NCBI GenBank assembly: GCA_949825065.1
Contig: OX463852.1
Location: 11,435,665-11,499,664, forward strand
Direction: 5' to 3'
DNA: 64,000 nt
From: Odontocerum albicorne
Taxonomy: Eukaryota; Arthropoda; Insecta; Trichoptera; Odontoceridae
A program made the translations under genes and the position numbers. Below, one piece after another: positions 11,001 to 20,587 of the stretch. The first letter of the stretch is position 1. Every line of letters begins with the position of its first letter. The notes beneath the pieces were generated by a model. That model worked only from the letters and a program-made list of their open reading frames with translations, was not told where the DNA came from and searched no databases.

Positions 11001-14000
11001 ATTGAAAATCAATCGTCACAGCTCAATTTCACCGCTAATTGCACTGAAAAATAAGAAAAACAGTTAAAAAAAATGTAGCAATTGATTTATCTTCCGCATC
11101 ATCGCAGTTATTCTACTTTTTGGCTTGCTGGATTCCCTCAGTACATTTCTTGGCGTCTCTGGAAGAAAGGGATCAAATTAATCACATATTCGGTTTGATG
11201 TTTCTGAATAATGTTATTATACGTGGCGTATCCAGAAAGTAAGTGTACTGAGGCTCTCACGACCGGATGGATTTTATTTTCGACATGTTGGCTACACTTC
11301 CGTGTAGCCTGACCCTTCCCCTCCGCAACGAGACCGGTTCGAGGTCAGTACGTTGAAAAGTGTCGACGCGACAACACGTTTCGTGAAAAATGTCAATCCA
11401 ATCTCCCGTCAAGTGCGAAATACGCGGCGTCATCCGTTATCTCGTTTGGAAGGGAAAACCTCCGGTTGAGGTTTATAATGAGGTGAAAACTGCATATGGT
11501 GATAAAGCTATGAATCGTACGAGTGTGTACAAGTGGTGTCGCGAGTTTAAAAACGATCGTACATCTGTGCATGATGATCAGAGGAGCGGAAGACCTTCAA
11601 TTGTGACTGACGAAATTGTGGAAAAAATCGAAAATGCGCTCCGTGACGATCGCAGATTGACTGTGGATGAACTTTCTGCGATGTTTCCGCAAATCTCCAG
11701 ATCTCTACTACACGAAACCATCACAGAAACTCTCGGATATCGGAAACTGTCCGCGAGGTGGGTCCCAAAACAGCTGACAGACCAACACAAGTTGAATCGA
11801 GCGGAGGCCGGGCAAGAGTTTTTGAGGCGCTGCAAACTCCATGGAGATGAATTTCTCCGCTCCATCGTTACTGGAGATGAAACTTGTGTTGCACACTACA
11901 CGCCTGAAACCAAAAGGCAGTCTCAACAGTGGCGTCACACCTCTTCACCCTCCGCCAAAAAGTTCAAAACCACAATTTCAGCCAAGAAAATCATGGCATC
12001 CGTGTTTTGGGACTGTCAAGGCATAATTTTAATTGAATATATGCCTCAAGGGGAGACCATCAACTCTGCAAGATACTGTGAGACCCTAAAAAAATTGCGG
12101 AGGGCGATTCAGAACAAGAGGAGAGGCATGCTGACAAAGGGAGTCTGCCTGCTGCACGACAATGCCAGACCAGACACGGCCAACGCCACGAAGGAACTGC
12201 TCGCCTCGTTTAAATGGGATGTCCTGAACCATCCCGCGCATTCCCCTGACCTAGCACCTTCAGATTACTATCTCTTTACCTCCCTGAAGCTGCACATGGG
12301 TGGAAAAAGGTTTTCAACCGACGAGGAGGTAAAGGAGGAGATGGAGAAGTGGAAGGAGGGGTTGGCGGGAAACTACTTCGAGGAAGGCATCAAAAAGTTG
12401 ATACCCCGCTTCACCACCTGCATTGAGAGGAATGGCGACTATGTTGAAAAATAGCTTACATATGTACTACGGTAACCACGTAATTTTTTTGTTTAAATAA
12501 AAAAAATTGTAACCTACAAAAATTCAGTACACTTACTTTCTGGATATGCCTCGTACTTCGGAAACTCTAGGATGAGTCCTATGACAGTTGACAAATTTGC
12601 CCCAATACAACCTTGTAACGATGTTCAGTAATTTTAATTATTTTATTGACTTTAATATAAGGCTCGATTCTAACAAATAGCAAGTTATTTAGGTAAATAA
12701 ATTACAAAAAACTAACAATAATGACAAATTAATACATCTTGTTATAAATTAGCAAAAATGTGGCAGTTCGTTAAAATCAAATGTGACGTTTGTCAAAAGT
12801 TTACGTTAGTTGCATTGGCTAGGGATCCGTACTCCTGCAAGAAACATGTAGAACTTTTAATACTTTAAATGTATAAAACATACACAAATACATACCACCA
12901 TCACGCCGTCACGCTGAGGCACATGACCGCGTCACTCCAAGAGGTCAATTTCGCGATATAATTTGAATTCAAATAAAAATCAATTGTCGCAGTTCATTTC
13001 ACCGCTAGTTGCACTGAAAAAATAAGAAAAACTGTTAAAAACTAAATGAAATATAGCAGCTATTGTATACGACGCACACATAATACAAAATGGCGCATAA
13101 AATATTTAGTATAGTGTGTGTTGCTTTTACGTCCAAACAGATGGCGTTGTTTCAACACACGTATTAGAAAATTTAATATTTATTATTTAATCATTTAATA
13201 TTCGAAATCAAAATGAAAATAAATTGAAATCTATATTGCGTGTGTTGCCGTCACGTTCAACAGGGGGCGCTCCCATTATTTCGTCTGTTTTATATACTTT
13301 TTTATATACAACTGTATGTAAAAAAAATATGTATAAACATGCTTGTATTCGAATGAAACCTTTTGTCAAAATTTCAAAGCAATCGGTGAAGAACTTTCGC
13401 AGATAAGAGATTTTTAATATACGAACATTTACATTTTTATTTATATAGATTAATAGATTAACTAAGTACTGCTTTTATTTTTTTATTTTTACGTATCACT
13501 TTGATGAACGATTTTTCACTTTTTTCAATGTAATGCTACCCTGTATATTCCTAAAGCCACAAATATATTTGAGCATTCACTTGTGATGTCATACTGAGCA
13601 TCCGCTTACATAGCTTACGCAGTTCAAGGAGCTAATCATTCATAACATGTAGATTAACTGCGATTCATTATATTTCCCATCAAAATATTCTATTACAATA
13701 CCAAGTGATTATAGTGCAAGAACCATTGTAATTTTTTTTAATGCAGGAATTCTTTAAATTAGGTTTGCATTAGAAAAGTAGATATTTTTGAATAAAATAG
13801 TGAGTACCAGCTGTATGTTTCAATATGTAATCCTAAGTAAGACCCCTCCTGCTTGATGGGTTTGTCATTGTAAAATATACTTTTATGCCATATGTTTTTA
13901 TGCCATATATTAACACTATTTCATTTTGAAATAGTTTTCTGTTAATTGTTTTTAGAGGTTAGTTAATTTATGATATAATTTTTATCCTAGTGAGTTGCGT

Positions 14001-17000
14001 CACAATTCTTTATGACATGCTCATTTCTGACGTGGTCCTCTGCTATGTCTCGAACTCGGCACACCACCTATCTCCATCCTTTCCTTCCTGGGCCATGTTG
14101 AATGCAGCACTTAAAGAGGATTCTGTTAACTCCTTTATTTAATTTGTTCATCTCATAGAACATCTTCCTGCTCGCATTCCCTCAACTGTCTTCGTGGGAT
14201 CACCAGTTTCTCCAGACTTTCATCATTCGTTTTAAAAGTCCAAAGCAGTTAAGATTTTTTTTCTGCATGTTGTCAAAAGTCTCGGTAATCTCCAATTCTT
14301 TGATAGAGACGTTGGTTAACCTTGCGGTCCACGGGATACAGAATATGCCTCCAACACCACATCTTGAAGACATCTATCAATGTTTACATTCCATATTGAG
14401 CTATGGAGAATACTAGAGAGTTGTTATTAAAAACATTTAATATAACGATACCTGTCTTTCATTAAAACATAATGATTAACAGAAAAGATCAGGCCCTTGT
14501 TGAAATAATTATGGCTTTAATTTCATTACATTTTTTCTTTCAGATACTAACATTTTACTCTCCATCAGTGTGTACATCTGATATCGGCACCCACCACTCT
14601 TTTGGTACAACGCTTCTGATAATATTCTTTGTGCTTGTCCTGGCATATCTGTTGGTGGGTGCCTTGGTGAAACATTTCTTAATGGGAGCTCAAGGACTGG
14701 AACTTATTCCAAATCTCAACTTCTGGAGGGATTTACCAAATCTTGTAAAGGTATCTATTAATTGCTCACTTTATTCATATATAGTGATAAATTAATCAAA
14801 TTCTGAAAGCGAAAAGAGTGAAGTCTTAAAAATATGCGAGTATGCGTGATAAAATGTATACCAGTATAAAAAAGTTTTTTTGGAATACTAAAGTATAAAT
14901 CTAATTATATTTCTAAATATTAAAACACAGCTGAAAAATTCACACTCTGCATTCATATCCTTACATATACTTAAATCCAGGCTCATAACATACACAATTC
15001 TAATTGCATCATAATCTCAACCACTACATCAAAACTATGCACAACAACTCATCATTATACATTCTACATTTTCATAAGTCATTCACTAACATGTCAACGC
15101 CCAGACCTCCAAAAGTTCCTCACTCTTCCTCTGTCAAGGAACCACCTTGTTACATATTTTTTTACATTTGAAGCTGCAACATAAATAAAAATCACCACTT
15201 TCCTTCAGGAATGTGTTGAAATTTTTTGGCACAAGGAACTGCGTGCTCCTTCTCCCGAATAATGTACGAACGTATGTGGTCAGATTAAACTATTAGGTGT
15301 ACAAATAAGTTTCCGCCGTTTTTTATAAAAAAATGGGCATTTATTGTGAAAGAACGGAACCTCATGTTTTATTCGAAGTAGTACCCATCGCTTGCCACTA
15401 CTTTTCCCCATCTTTCTGTCAGCATACGAATACCGCGTCAGTCATCATCATCATCTTTTGAGGCTATCCACGAATCGACTCAATTTTTGGTATCTTCATA
15501 TGATGTGAAGTGCTGCTCAGACAGGCCATGCGTCATCGATCAAAACAAGTGGTAATCAGAAGGAGCAATGTCTGGTGAATACAGCGGGTGGGGTAAAACT
15601 TCTCAATTGAGTGTTTCCAAATAGGTTTTGACCGGTGCCGCAACATGTGGACTAGCATTATCATGCAGGAGAATAATTTTGTCGTGTCTGGCGTAGTAGT
15701 GGGCGCGCTTTTCCTCGAGTGCTCAACTCAATCTCATCAATTATGTTCGGTAGACAGCCCCAGCAATGGTTTCATTCGGTTTGAGCAACTCATAATACAC
15801 GACACCAAGCTGATCCCACCAAATACACAACAAGAGTTTTTTTCCATGAATATCTGGCTTAGCCGTAGATGTTGAAGCATGACCAGGGGATCCCCATGAT
15901 TTCTTCCTTTTTGGATTATCATAATGGATGCATTTTTCATCACCAGTGACTATATGGTGCAGAAAACCCTTTCGTTTATGCCTGGCAAGCAGCATTTCAC
16001 ATGTGGAAAATTGGCATTCAAAGTTTCTCCGTGTCAGTTCATATGAATCCCAATTTCTTTGTTTTTGAATCATTCCCAATGATTTCAACCCATGTGAAAT
16101 TGCTTGTTGAGTCACTCCTAATGTAAGTGCAAGTTCTTCTTGCGTTTGGCACGAATCTTGATCCAATAATACTTCCAATTCCGCGTCTTCGTACACTTTC
16201 GGCCTTCCGCTACGTTCTTTGTCTTCGATGTCAAATTCACCGTTCTTAAACTTTTGAAACCACTCACGACAACTTCTCTCACTTAAGGCAGCCTCACCAT
16301 ATGCTTCTACAAGCAATCGATGCGCCTCAGCTGCAGATTTCTTCAAATTGAAGAAGTAAATCAAAAGTTCCCGCAAATGACGCTTATTCGGCTCAAAACT
16401 TGACATTTTCGAACACAAAAAAATATGTTATACTGATAAAAATTCACTAATATTTCAAGGTCATGTTGTTGACAGATGTCCAACCTTACGATAATGACAT
16501 TTTACATCTGACAATTTTAACCATAACTTACTGGTGGCGCCAACTTTTGTCAAACGGCGGTGACTTATTTGTACACCCAATAGATTTATTGATTAGATTC
16601 TTAGTTATTTCAAAGTTTGTCCAAAAAATTTGTCATGATTTAAACATTTATTTGCAGCAACTAAACTTTTTCATGTACACTGTTGCTTGTATTTGTAAAA
16701 TTTCGACATATTATAAATTGATTGATCAACATCTAAACCACGGAAGAAGTTGAGAATGTAAGTTAACAGTCCTATCAAGTCATTTCCAAAAGTTTCTAGT
16801 CGGAACAAGCTAGTGTGTATGGACAAATACCAACGCCCACTATGTCCGTGCCATGTTAGTTACGTCTACCTGCAGTAGTATGTCAATTAGAGCTGATAGA
16901 AGGCATGTTGTTTTATGATAATCTATACTCTCTACGTACACCGACAGGGAAATGGCGTGTTGGTGTGTATGCATGTATATATTTTAATCTCTACAACTCG

Positions 17001-19921
17001 ACACCACGCTTGTATCATATACTTAATGGTGAAATGGAAGGTTCCCCAGTGGTTCAGCGTTAATAATTCATTGCTATAAGAAAACATGGGACAATTAGCA
17101 CCTCAGTGTTCATTATTGTCGTGTACGATGAATGTACAATGTCAAAGTTCAAGTTTATGAAGTTAAAAAACATTCGAATGCGTGTATGAAGATTAAGAAG
17201 GAAAAATGTATAAAAGTATTATAATTTGTTAAGGCAAACACTGTTTATTCCACTTAATATAACAGTATAACCATACCGGTTTCAAGGTTTTCACATCATC
17301 AAGGCAGCACATACAAGACGGAGAAATCTTATTTGTGATCCCTTGATAATGAAGTGAAAACCTTGAAACCGGTAGAGTTATATAATTATATTAATTGGAA
17401 TAAACAGTGTTTGACTAAACAAATACTAAAATCAATGTGTGATTTATTTGAGCTGGTAATTATGTTTGAAAATGATGTTTTATTTCATAGTCATATTGAG
17501 CCATAAATTTATTTACTTGAAATAATTTTTTTTAAACTTGTTTTCATCGCATGCCGAGTTTGGTTTTGATTCTCAACACAATTGTTATATAAGTGTAATA
17601 ATGCATGCAATGTTAACTACTTGGAAAATGTATTAATAATTTTTCACAATTATGGGAACCACATTCAATCTGTACGCTTAATTCAATGTTGTTTAACTAT
17701 TACATCATAACATAATTACATAGTTTTTTGTGACAACCATTCATTTTGTAAATATAATTTATGTTGAAGTTGCAGTTTTCATATAAGTTGATAATATTTT
17801 TCTTTATTGAGAATCCAACGTAAATACGTAGTAATGTCGAAAAGTTTCTGACTCAAAGATATAAAAAAAAGCCATGGAATGAAACAAATTGTTTTATTTT
17901 TCATCCTGTAGTTCGATACATTTTTTTAGAACAATGAATTATTTTTTCAATACTACTGTAAATATATACCAACTATATTCTATTCTATTTGGGCGAAATG
18001 GGGATTTTTATTTTTTTATTGTAGTAAATCTTTTTTCTGTCATAATGCGAAATTTTGCGTGCGAGTGAGTAATTAAATTTTGAGTAATAATAATATTTTC
18101 ATCTAAAAGTATGTTAAACTGTTCCATGCGCTTGGACGAGTGTATCGGTGCATTGAAAGCTATAGACTAAACATTATTTTGTGTCTCTTACTTAGCCAGG
18201 TGCTAAGGTTTTTCATCGATCTCCTCCAATCTTGTAGCAGATGCCTGTGTTTATTGCATATTGATACGAACATCTGCAACAGTGCTGACTTCCGAGCACG
18301 ATGTTAACTAAAGTTCAAAGTTTTTAAATGTGTCGCCTATGGAACTGAAGAATATTTCTCATAGCTGCTTATTTTTCATCAAATACGAGGCGTATCCAGA
18401 AAGTAAGTGTACTGAGGCTCTCACGACCGGATGGATTTTATTTTCAACATGTTGGCTACACTTCCGTGTAGCCTGACCCTTCCCCTCCGCAACGAGACCG
18501 GTTCAAGGTCAGTACGTTGAGAAGTGTCGACGCGACAACACGTTTCGTGAAAAATGTCAAACCAATCTCCCGCCAAGTGCGAAATTTTGTAAAAAGGCAA
18601 GAGTTTTTGAAGCGCTGCAAACTCCATGGAGATGAATTTCTCCACTCCATCGTTACTGGAGATGACACTTGGGTTGCACACTACACGCCTGAAACCAAAA
18701 GGCAGTCTCAACAGTGGCGTCACACCTCTTCACCCTCCGCCAAAAAGTTCAAAACCACAATTTAAGCCAAGAAAATAATGGCATCCGTGTTTTGGGACTG
18801 TCAAGGCATAATTTTAATTGAATATATGCCTCAACGGGAGACCATCAACTCTGCAAGATACTGTGAGACCCTAAAATAATTGCGGAGGGCGATTCAGAAC
18901 AAGAGGAGAGGCATGCTGACAAAGGGAGTCTGCCTGCTGCACGACAATGCAAGACCACATACGGCCAACACCACGAAGGAACTGCTCGCCTCGTTTAAAT
19001 GGGATGTCCTGAACCATCCCGCGCATTCCCCTGACCTAGCACCTTCAGATAACTATCTCTTTACCTCCCTGAAGCTGCACATGGGTGGAAAAAGGTTTTC
19101 AACCGACGAGGAGGTAAAGGAGGAGGGGGAGAAGTGGACAGAGGGGTTGGCGGGAAACTACTTCGAGGAAGGCATCAAAAAGTTGATACCCTGCTTCACC
19201 ACCTGCATTGAGAGGAATGGCGACTATGTAGAAAAATAGCTTACATATATATGTACTACGGTAACCACGTAATTTTTTTGTTTAAATAAAAAAAATTGTA
19301 ACCTACAAAAATTCAGTACACTTAGTTTCTGGATATGCCTCGTACTTGAGAATGACGAGAGAACAGATTTTTAGGCATAGATTTTTGTTATTTTATAAAT
19401 AAACTTTTCCATCAAAAGAAAATGTATACTTTAATTATTTTATTGTTAAAAGGTACCAAAACATCAATTTAAACAAAATCTGTTAAATATGTAACCTCTA
19501 AAGGAGTATGGCCGTACGGTGTACGGTGAGCGAATTTTTACCTCAAGAAATTATGGACATACACAGTACGTCCGATGTTTTTTTCCCGAATACATCAATT
19601 CATCCATAAAATGGCTCCAATGTTGACATGGCTCAAATGTTTTTATCTATTCAATTATTTTGTATTACGTGTACGGCCGCAATTACGTTTTTTATATTGC
19701 TTACAAAATCAATTTTTTATTTTACTCACAAAATCTCACTCGCTTAGAGGTTAATATTAAAATAAATTTAATTCTAAACTGAAGGTATATATGTAAAACA
19801 ATTAATAATGATGTTTTTTCAGGATGGTGTGGCATTCCTCACAAACGGTTGCAAGCCTCCTCCGCAATCTGCCACACCTGCGGGAGCTACTCCTAATCCC
19901 AATAGCTACGATAGCATATAA
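4707..19921 (+). CDS. M6PR: Cation-dependent mannose-6-phosphate receptor-like protein (5 exons)
   Basis: Joining 4707-5018, 5228-5385, 5494-5569, 14544-14750 and 19823-19921 gives a 283-residue frame. All introns are GT-AG and the phases agree (0, 2, 0, 0). The family is a type I membrane lectin that sorts lysosomal enzymes between Golgi, endosomes and cell surface; the human protein is 277 residues. Seen here: signal peptide (hydrophobic run after MNVK, residues 9-30), a cysteine-rich luminal domain with KCVKTGPCRCEYDNG, four N-glycosylation sequons (NGT, NNT, NDT, NET), one membrane span (about 206-226), then GAQGLELIPNLNFWRDLPNL, which matches the family's conserved juxtamembrane segment. 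The tail ends SYDSI, a YxxI-type sorting signal. By approximate alignment the sugar-contacting Gln and Arg of the vertebrate lectin are not kept (Arg looks like Lys before INET), so mannose-6-phosphate binding is doubtful. Starts at 4707, 4716 or 4731 are all possible. Confidence 0.8.
5228..5385 (+). CDS. M6PR: Receptor exon 2
   Basis: The acceptor is TTTTAG|GTATGC and the donor is GATCT|GTAAGT. It begins VCKRTVQMTKINETSYS and ends in VYTFQKD. The INET sequon matches a conserved glycosylation site of the family. Phase 0 in, phase 2 out. Confidence 0.75.
5494..5569 (+). CDS. M6PR: Receptor exon 3
   Basis: The acceptor is CTCTTTTCAG and the donor is GCTACG|GTAATT. It encodes QTIIELVCVVGGTKLTI, the strand carrying a conserved cysteine like the family's V-V-M-I-S-C segment. 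Confidence 0.75.
5928..6147. repeat. Two tandem 110-base units in receptor intron 3
   Basis: The unit runs from TCTACGGTTTTACACC to GTGCTAGTTAGAT and is repeated from 6038 with about 88% identity. Each copy contains TGCAATAAAG. Its origin is not recognised. Confidence 0.7.
6160..7390. other. Receptor intron, AT-rich, nothing recognised
   Basis: No open frame with coding character and no clear repeat ends, apart from a small GGTCTAATAGACCAAC-like duplication near 6645-6680. Confidence 0.4.
7393..7695 (-). mobile_element. Non-autonomous Helitron-like repeat, copy 1
   Basis: On the minus strand the 3' end reads CCGTGAATATTTCACGG (a perfect hairpin), about 7 bases, then CTAG followed by T. This is the Helitron end rule. 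A second palindrome, TTCTACATTTATGAAAATAT and its complement, follows inside. The body (7490-7690) matches the copy at 56410-58029 in inverse orientation. The 5' end is not resolved. Confidence 0.65.
7801..7885 (+). repeat. SINE head (tRNA-derived), family SINE1
   Basis: Contains an A-box-like ACTAGTTGGTAAGG and a B-box-like GGTTTGATTCCC followed by GGTACCCA, then GGGTTCTAGTCTCTTTCAG. The same order is seen at 37180, 39222 and 47100. The usual LINE-like tail is missing or too diverged to see. Confidence 0.5.
8217..8767 (-). mobile_element. Solo LTR, copy 1
   Basis: On the minus strand it begins TGTAGGATACC and ends CACGTCCTAATAGGACACACGCTACA (boundaries given as positions 8767 and 8217). A promoter-like TATAAAATACC lies mid-element, followed about 25 bases later by AATAAA, as expected for U3-R. 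It matches the LTR at 62644-63108 in ends, order and motifs. No internal retroelement coding sequence is attached on either side. I do not see a convincing target duplication. Confidence 0.55.
8960..9312 (-). pseudogene. Helitron protein, N-terminal remnant
   Basis: The minus-strand frame from 9312 starts MPRGRSNLGRRTRGAEAVRR and continues with RMAQIHAEEAAE, the charged N-terminal region typical of insect Helitron Rep/helicase proteins. Stops interrupt it twice. It lies downstream of the helicase remnant, which is the reverse of the normal order, and shows that the element is rearranged. Confidence 0.6.
9386..10930 (-). pseudogene. Helitron PIF1-like helicase remnant
   Basis: Reading down from 10930, successive pieces carry MHPNQDECFFLRMLLVNVPG (10765), NRSAAVSFNVELRREQNYNT (about 10310), the ATPase core FFLDAPGGTFKTFLI (10140) with ASSGIAATLQPGGRTAHSAL, and a late segment with NMRVQLQNDRSAEIFS (9660) and LAAKNKDVYELNNI. 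The Walker A loop reads GGTFKT where GGTGKT is usual, a change expected to damage nucleotide binding. Stops at 10244 and 10490 and further breaks between 9977 and 9690 show that it is dead. No Rep nuclease domain is visible, so this is the C-terminal part only. Confidence 0.8.
11222..12553 (+). mobile_element. mariner, full length, 1332 bases
   Basis: The terminal repeats of about 30 bases begin CGTGGCGTATCCAGAAAGTA and, inverted on the right, CGAGGCATATCCAGAAAGTA. The duplicated TA target is at 11220-11221 and 12554-12555. A deleted sister copy lies at 18386-19342. Confidence 0.9.
11390..12454 (+). CDS. mariner transposase (DD34D), full-length frame
   Basis: 354 residues without stop. The N-terminal paired helix-turn-helix region binds the terminal repeats, and the C-terminal DDE domain cuts and joins DNA at TA. 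Catalytic residues seen: Asp in VTGDETC, Asp in LLHDNARPDT, and Asp in SPDLAPSDYYLF, with 34 residues between the second and third. Two positions that are almost invariant in mariners differ: TGDETW has Cys for Trp, and the His of NARPHT is Asp. The sister copy at 18386 still has Trp and His at these sites, so the changes arose in this copy and may have inactivated it. The linker motif RKLSARWVP is present. The frame starts 168 bases inside the left repeat. Confidence 0.88.
   Translation: MSIQSPVKCEIRGVIRYLVWKGKPPVEVYNEVKTAYGDKAMNRTSVYKWCREFKNDRTSVHDDQRSGRPSIVTDEIVEKIENALRDDRRLTVDELSAMFPQISRSLLHETITETLGYRKLSARWVPKQLTDQHKLNRAEAGQEFLRRCKLHGDEFLRSIVTGDETCVAHYTPETKRQSQQWRHTSSPSAKKFKTTISAKKIMASVFWDCQGIILIEYMPQGETINSARYCETLKKLRRAIQNKRRGMLTKGVCLLHDNARPDTANATKELLASFKWDVLNHPAHSPDLAPSDYYLFTSLKLHMGGKRFSTDEEVKEEMEKWKEGLAGNYFEEGIKKLIPRFTTCIERNGDYVEK
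13450..13984. other. Receptor intron, nothing recognised
   Basis: AT-rich sequence with a short duplication around ATGCCATAT (13886-13908). No repeat ends or coding signal seen. Confidence 0.4.
13985..14395 (-). pseudogene. LINE-B (RTE/craniofacial-type) reverse-transcriptase 3' fragment
   Basis: The minus-strand translation from about 14388 reads IDVFKMWCWRHILYPV, the hallmark start of the C-terminal region of a LINE whose other copy is at 63580 on the plus strand (DAFEMWCWRRMLPIP). Several stops follow, with recognisable islands such as a HSTWPRKERMEIGG-like segment. It is a 5'-truncated relic inside the receptor intron. Confidence 0.55.
14544..14750 (+). CDS. M6PR: Receptor exon 4: membrane span
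   Basis: The acceptor is TTTCTTTCAG and the donor is GTAAAG|GTATCT, phase 0 on both sides. It encodes FYSPSVC (last luminal cysteine), the span LLIIFFVLVLAYLLVGALV, and the cytosolic start HFLMGAQGLELIPN with the family's NFWRDLPNLVK segment. Confidence 0.85.
14751..15290 (+). other. Receptor intron 4, start, nothing recognised
   Basis: AT-rich sequence between exon 4 and the mariner. No coding or repeat signal that I can support. Confidence 0.4.
15293..16580 (-). mobile_element. mariner, mauritiana/vertumnana-like, full length, decayed
   Basis: The ends are TTAGGTGTACAAATAAGTTT on the left and, inverted, TTGGGTGTACAAATAAGTCA on the right. The TA duplication is at 15291-15292 and 16581-16582. 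It sits in receptor intron 4. Confidence 0.85.
15390..16418 (-). pseudogene. mariner transposase, broken
   Basis: The frame 16418-15741 (225 residues) begins near MSSFEPNKRHLREL and holds the helix-turn-helix region (LALTLGVTQQAISHGLKSLG) and the first catalytic Asp in VTGDEKCIHYDN. It stops at 15741. The rest continues in pieces to about 15390: a second-Asp region like LLHDNASPH, a third in YSPDIAPSDYHLF, and an end like ERWGKVVASDGYYFE. The Trp after GDEK is replaced by Cys. With a stop and frame breaks it cannot make an active protein. Confidence 0.85.
16918..16985 (+). repeat. LINE-A 3' tail fragment
   Basis: CTACGTACACCGACAGGGAAATGGCGTGTTGGTGTGTATGCATG-like text (16934-16975) matches the 3' end of LINE-A copies at 45940, 49055 and 59886, which also run into a TATGTATG repeat. 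Confidence 0.5.
17235..17413. mobile_element. Fold-back MITE, copy 1 (179 bases)
   Basis: CAAACACTGTTTATTCCACT at the left and its complement at the right. The arms extend inward through TACCGGTTTCAAGGTTTTCAC and its complement, leaving a loop of about 55 bases. A relative lies at 53715-53818. Confidence 0.75.
17420..18385 (+). other. Receptor intron 4, nothing recognised
   Basis: AT-rich. The longest frames are short and lack coding character. Confidence 0.4.
18386..19342 (+). mobile_element. mariner, internally deleted sister of 11222-12553
   Basis: It has the same ends (CGAGGCGTATCCAGAAAGTA) and the TA duplication at 18384-18385 and 19343-19344. About 375 bases are missing between AAGTGCGAAAT and AGGCAAGAGTTTTT, which removes the DNA-binding half of the transposase. 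The remaining frame has stops (AATTTAAGCC at 18760 and AAATAATTGC at 18875) but keeps GDDTW and ARPHT. Outside the deletion it is nearly identical to the full copy. Confidence 0.9.
19495..19750. mobile_element. piggyBac-like MITE (256 bases)
   Basis: The terminal repeats are CCTCTAAAGGAG and, inverted, CCTCTAAGCGAG. The right flank is TTAA and the left is GTAA, one base from TTAA, as expected for piggyBac targets. It contains TGGCCGTACGGTGTACGG and, near the right, GTGTACGGCCGC. It ends 72 bases before exon 5 of the receptor gene. Confidence 0.55.
19823..19921 (+). CDS. M6PR: Receptor exon 5: cytosolic tail
   Basis: The acceptor is TTTTTTCAG. It encodes DGVAFLTNGCKPPPQS, a proline-rich linker, and the C-terminus NPNSYDSI followed by TAA. 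Tyr-Asp-Ser-Ile fits the YxxΦ type of AP-adaptor signal. The tail is about 30 residues shorter than the vertebrate one and has no dileucine end. Confidence 0.82.
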   Translation, partial: DGVAFLTNGCKPPPQSATPAGATPNPNSYDSI

Positions 19922-20154
19922 CATCTCATATTGAGTCGTTGTATGTTTTTGTAACTGACAGTCTCGAAGAAAAATGATTACTTTTAATATTTTTGTGTGA
20001 TCATCATATTTTTGGATCTTATGAATGACTGATTAGGGCTGTAAATTATAACTTTTGATTTTGTATCGTACTACACTCAATTCGACAGTCAATCTTGGTT
20101 TAACACAAAATGTAATTAACACACATAGTCTCAAGTATTTTTTTTACAAAACAG

Positions 20155-20587
20155 CAGTGGTTTTCAAAATGTACACCTGTGCACCCTCAGGTGTCGCGGT
20201 TAATTACCATGGACACTGCAGAAAAAAAAAATCAGGCATTCTTGTTACGTTAAAAACAAAATTTGTCAATATTGAACAGGTTGAGTTTATATCAGATATC
20301 AGTTAACGATGAATATCCTTTGCTTAGTGCTAAAGCTCAGTGAATCCTGGTTCCATTCGCAATGCTGTGCTTTCAGCGGTAGCTGTAGTAAAAACCAAAT
20401 ATCACTCAAAACTCAAAGTGGAACAGAAAATGAGGGTAGCTATATCTAGTTGGATTCCAAGAATTGAGAAACTCTTTGGTGAACAACATGGTAACTATCC
20501 AACTAAATGGAAAGTTTATTTAGGGTGTTGTGAAAAATATTTCATACATTAAAGCCGCCTTAAAATGAAAAAGTTTGAAAACCACTG
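20155..20587 (+). mobile_element. Non-autonomous hAT (433 bases) with transposase C-terminus
   Basis: The ends are CAGTGGTTTTCAAA and its inverse. The flanks CAAAACAG and CAATACAT match at 6 of 8 positions, fitting an aged 8-base duplication. Inside, 20285-20510 reads NDEYPLLSAKAQ, then after a stop and a shift VVKTKYHSKLKVEQKMRVAI. This is the C-terminal dimerisation region of ZBED5/SCAND3-type hAT transposases, the same clade as the element at 1-1774. Confidence 0.75.

Larger units (their letters stand above)
8912..13449 (-). mobile_element. Helitron, rearranged, with mariner inside
   Basis: Both ends fit Helitron rules on the minus strand. The 5' end at 13449 reads A|TCTATATAAATAAAAATG. 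The 3' end at 8912 has a GCCAC...GTGGC hairpin, CCGGGTACAG, then CTAG|T. The coding relics also read on the minus strand. A 100-base segment with TTTTTCAGTGCAA occurs at 13057-12953 and again at 11080-10981, and a shorter form at 9350-9313, so the element is a composite of repeated pieces. The mariner at 11222-12553 sits between two of them. The whole lies in intron 3 of the receptor gene. Confidence 0.7.
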
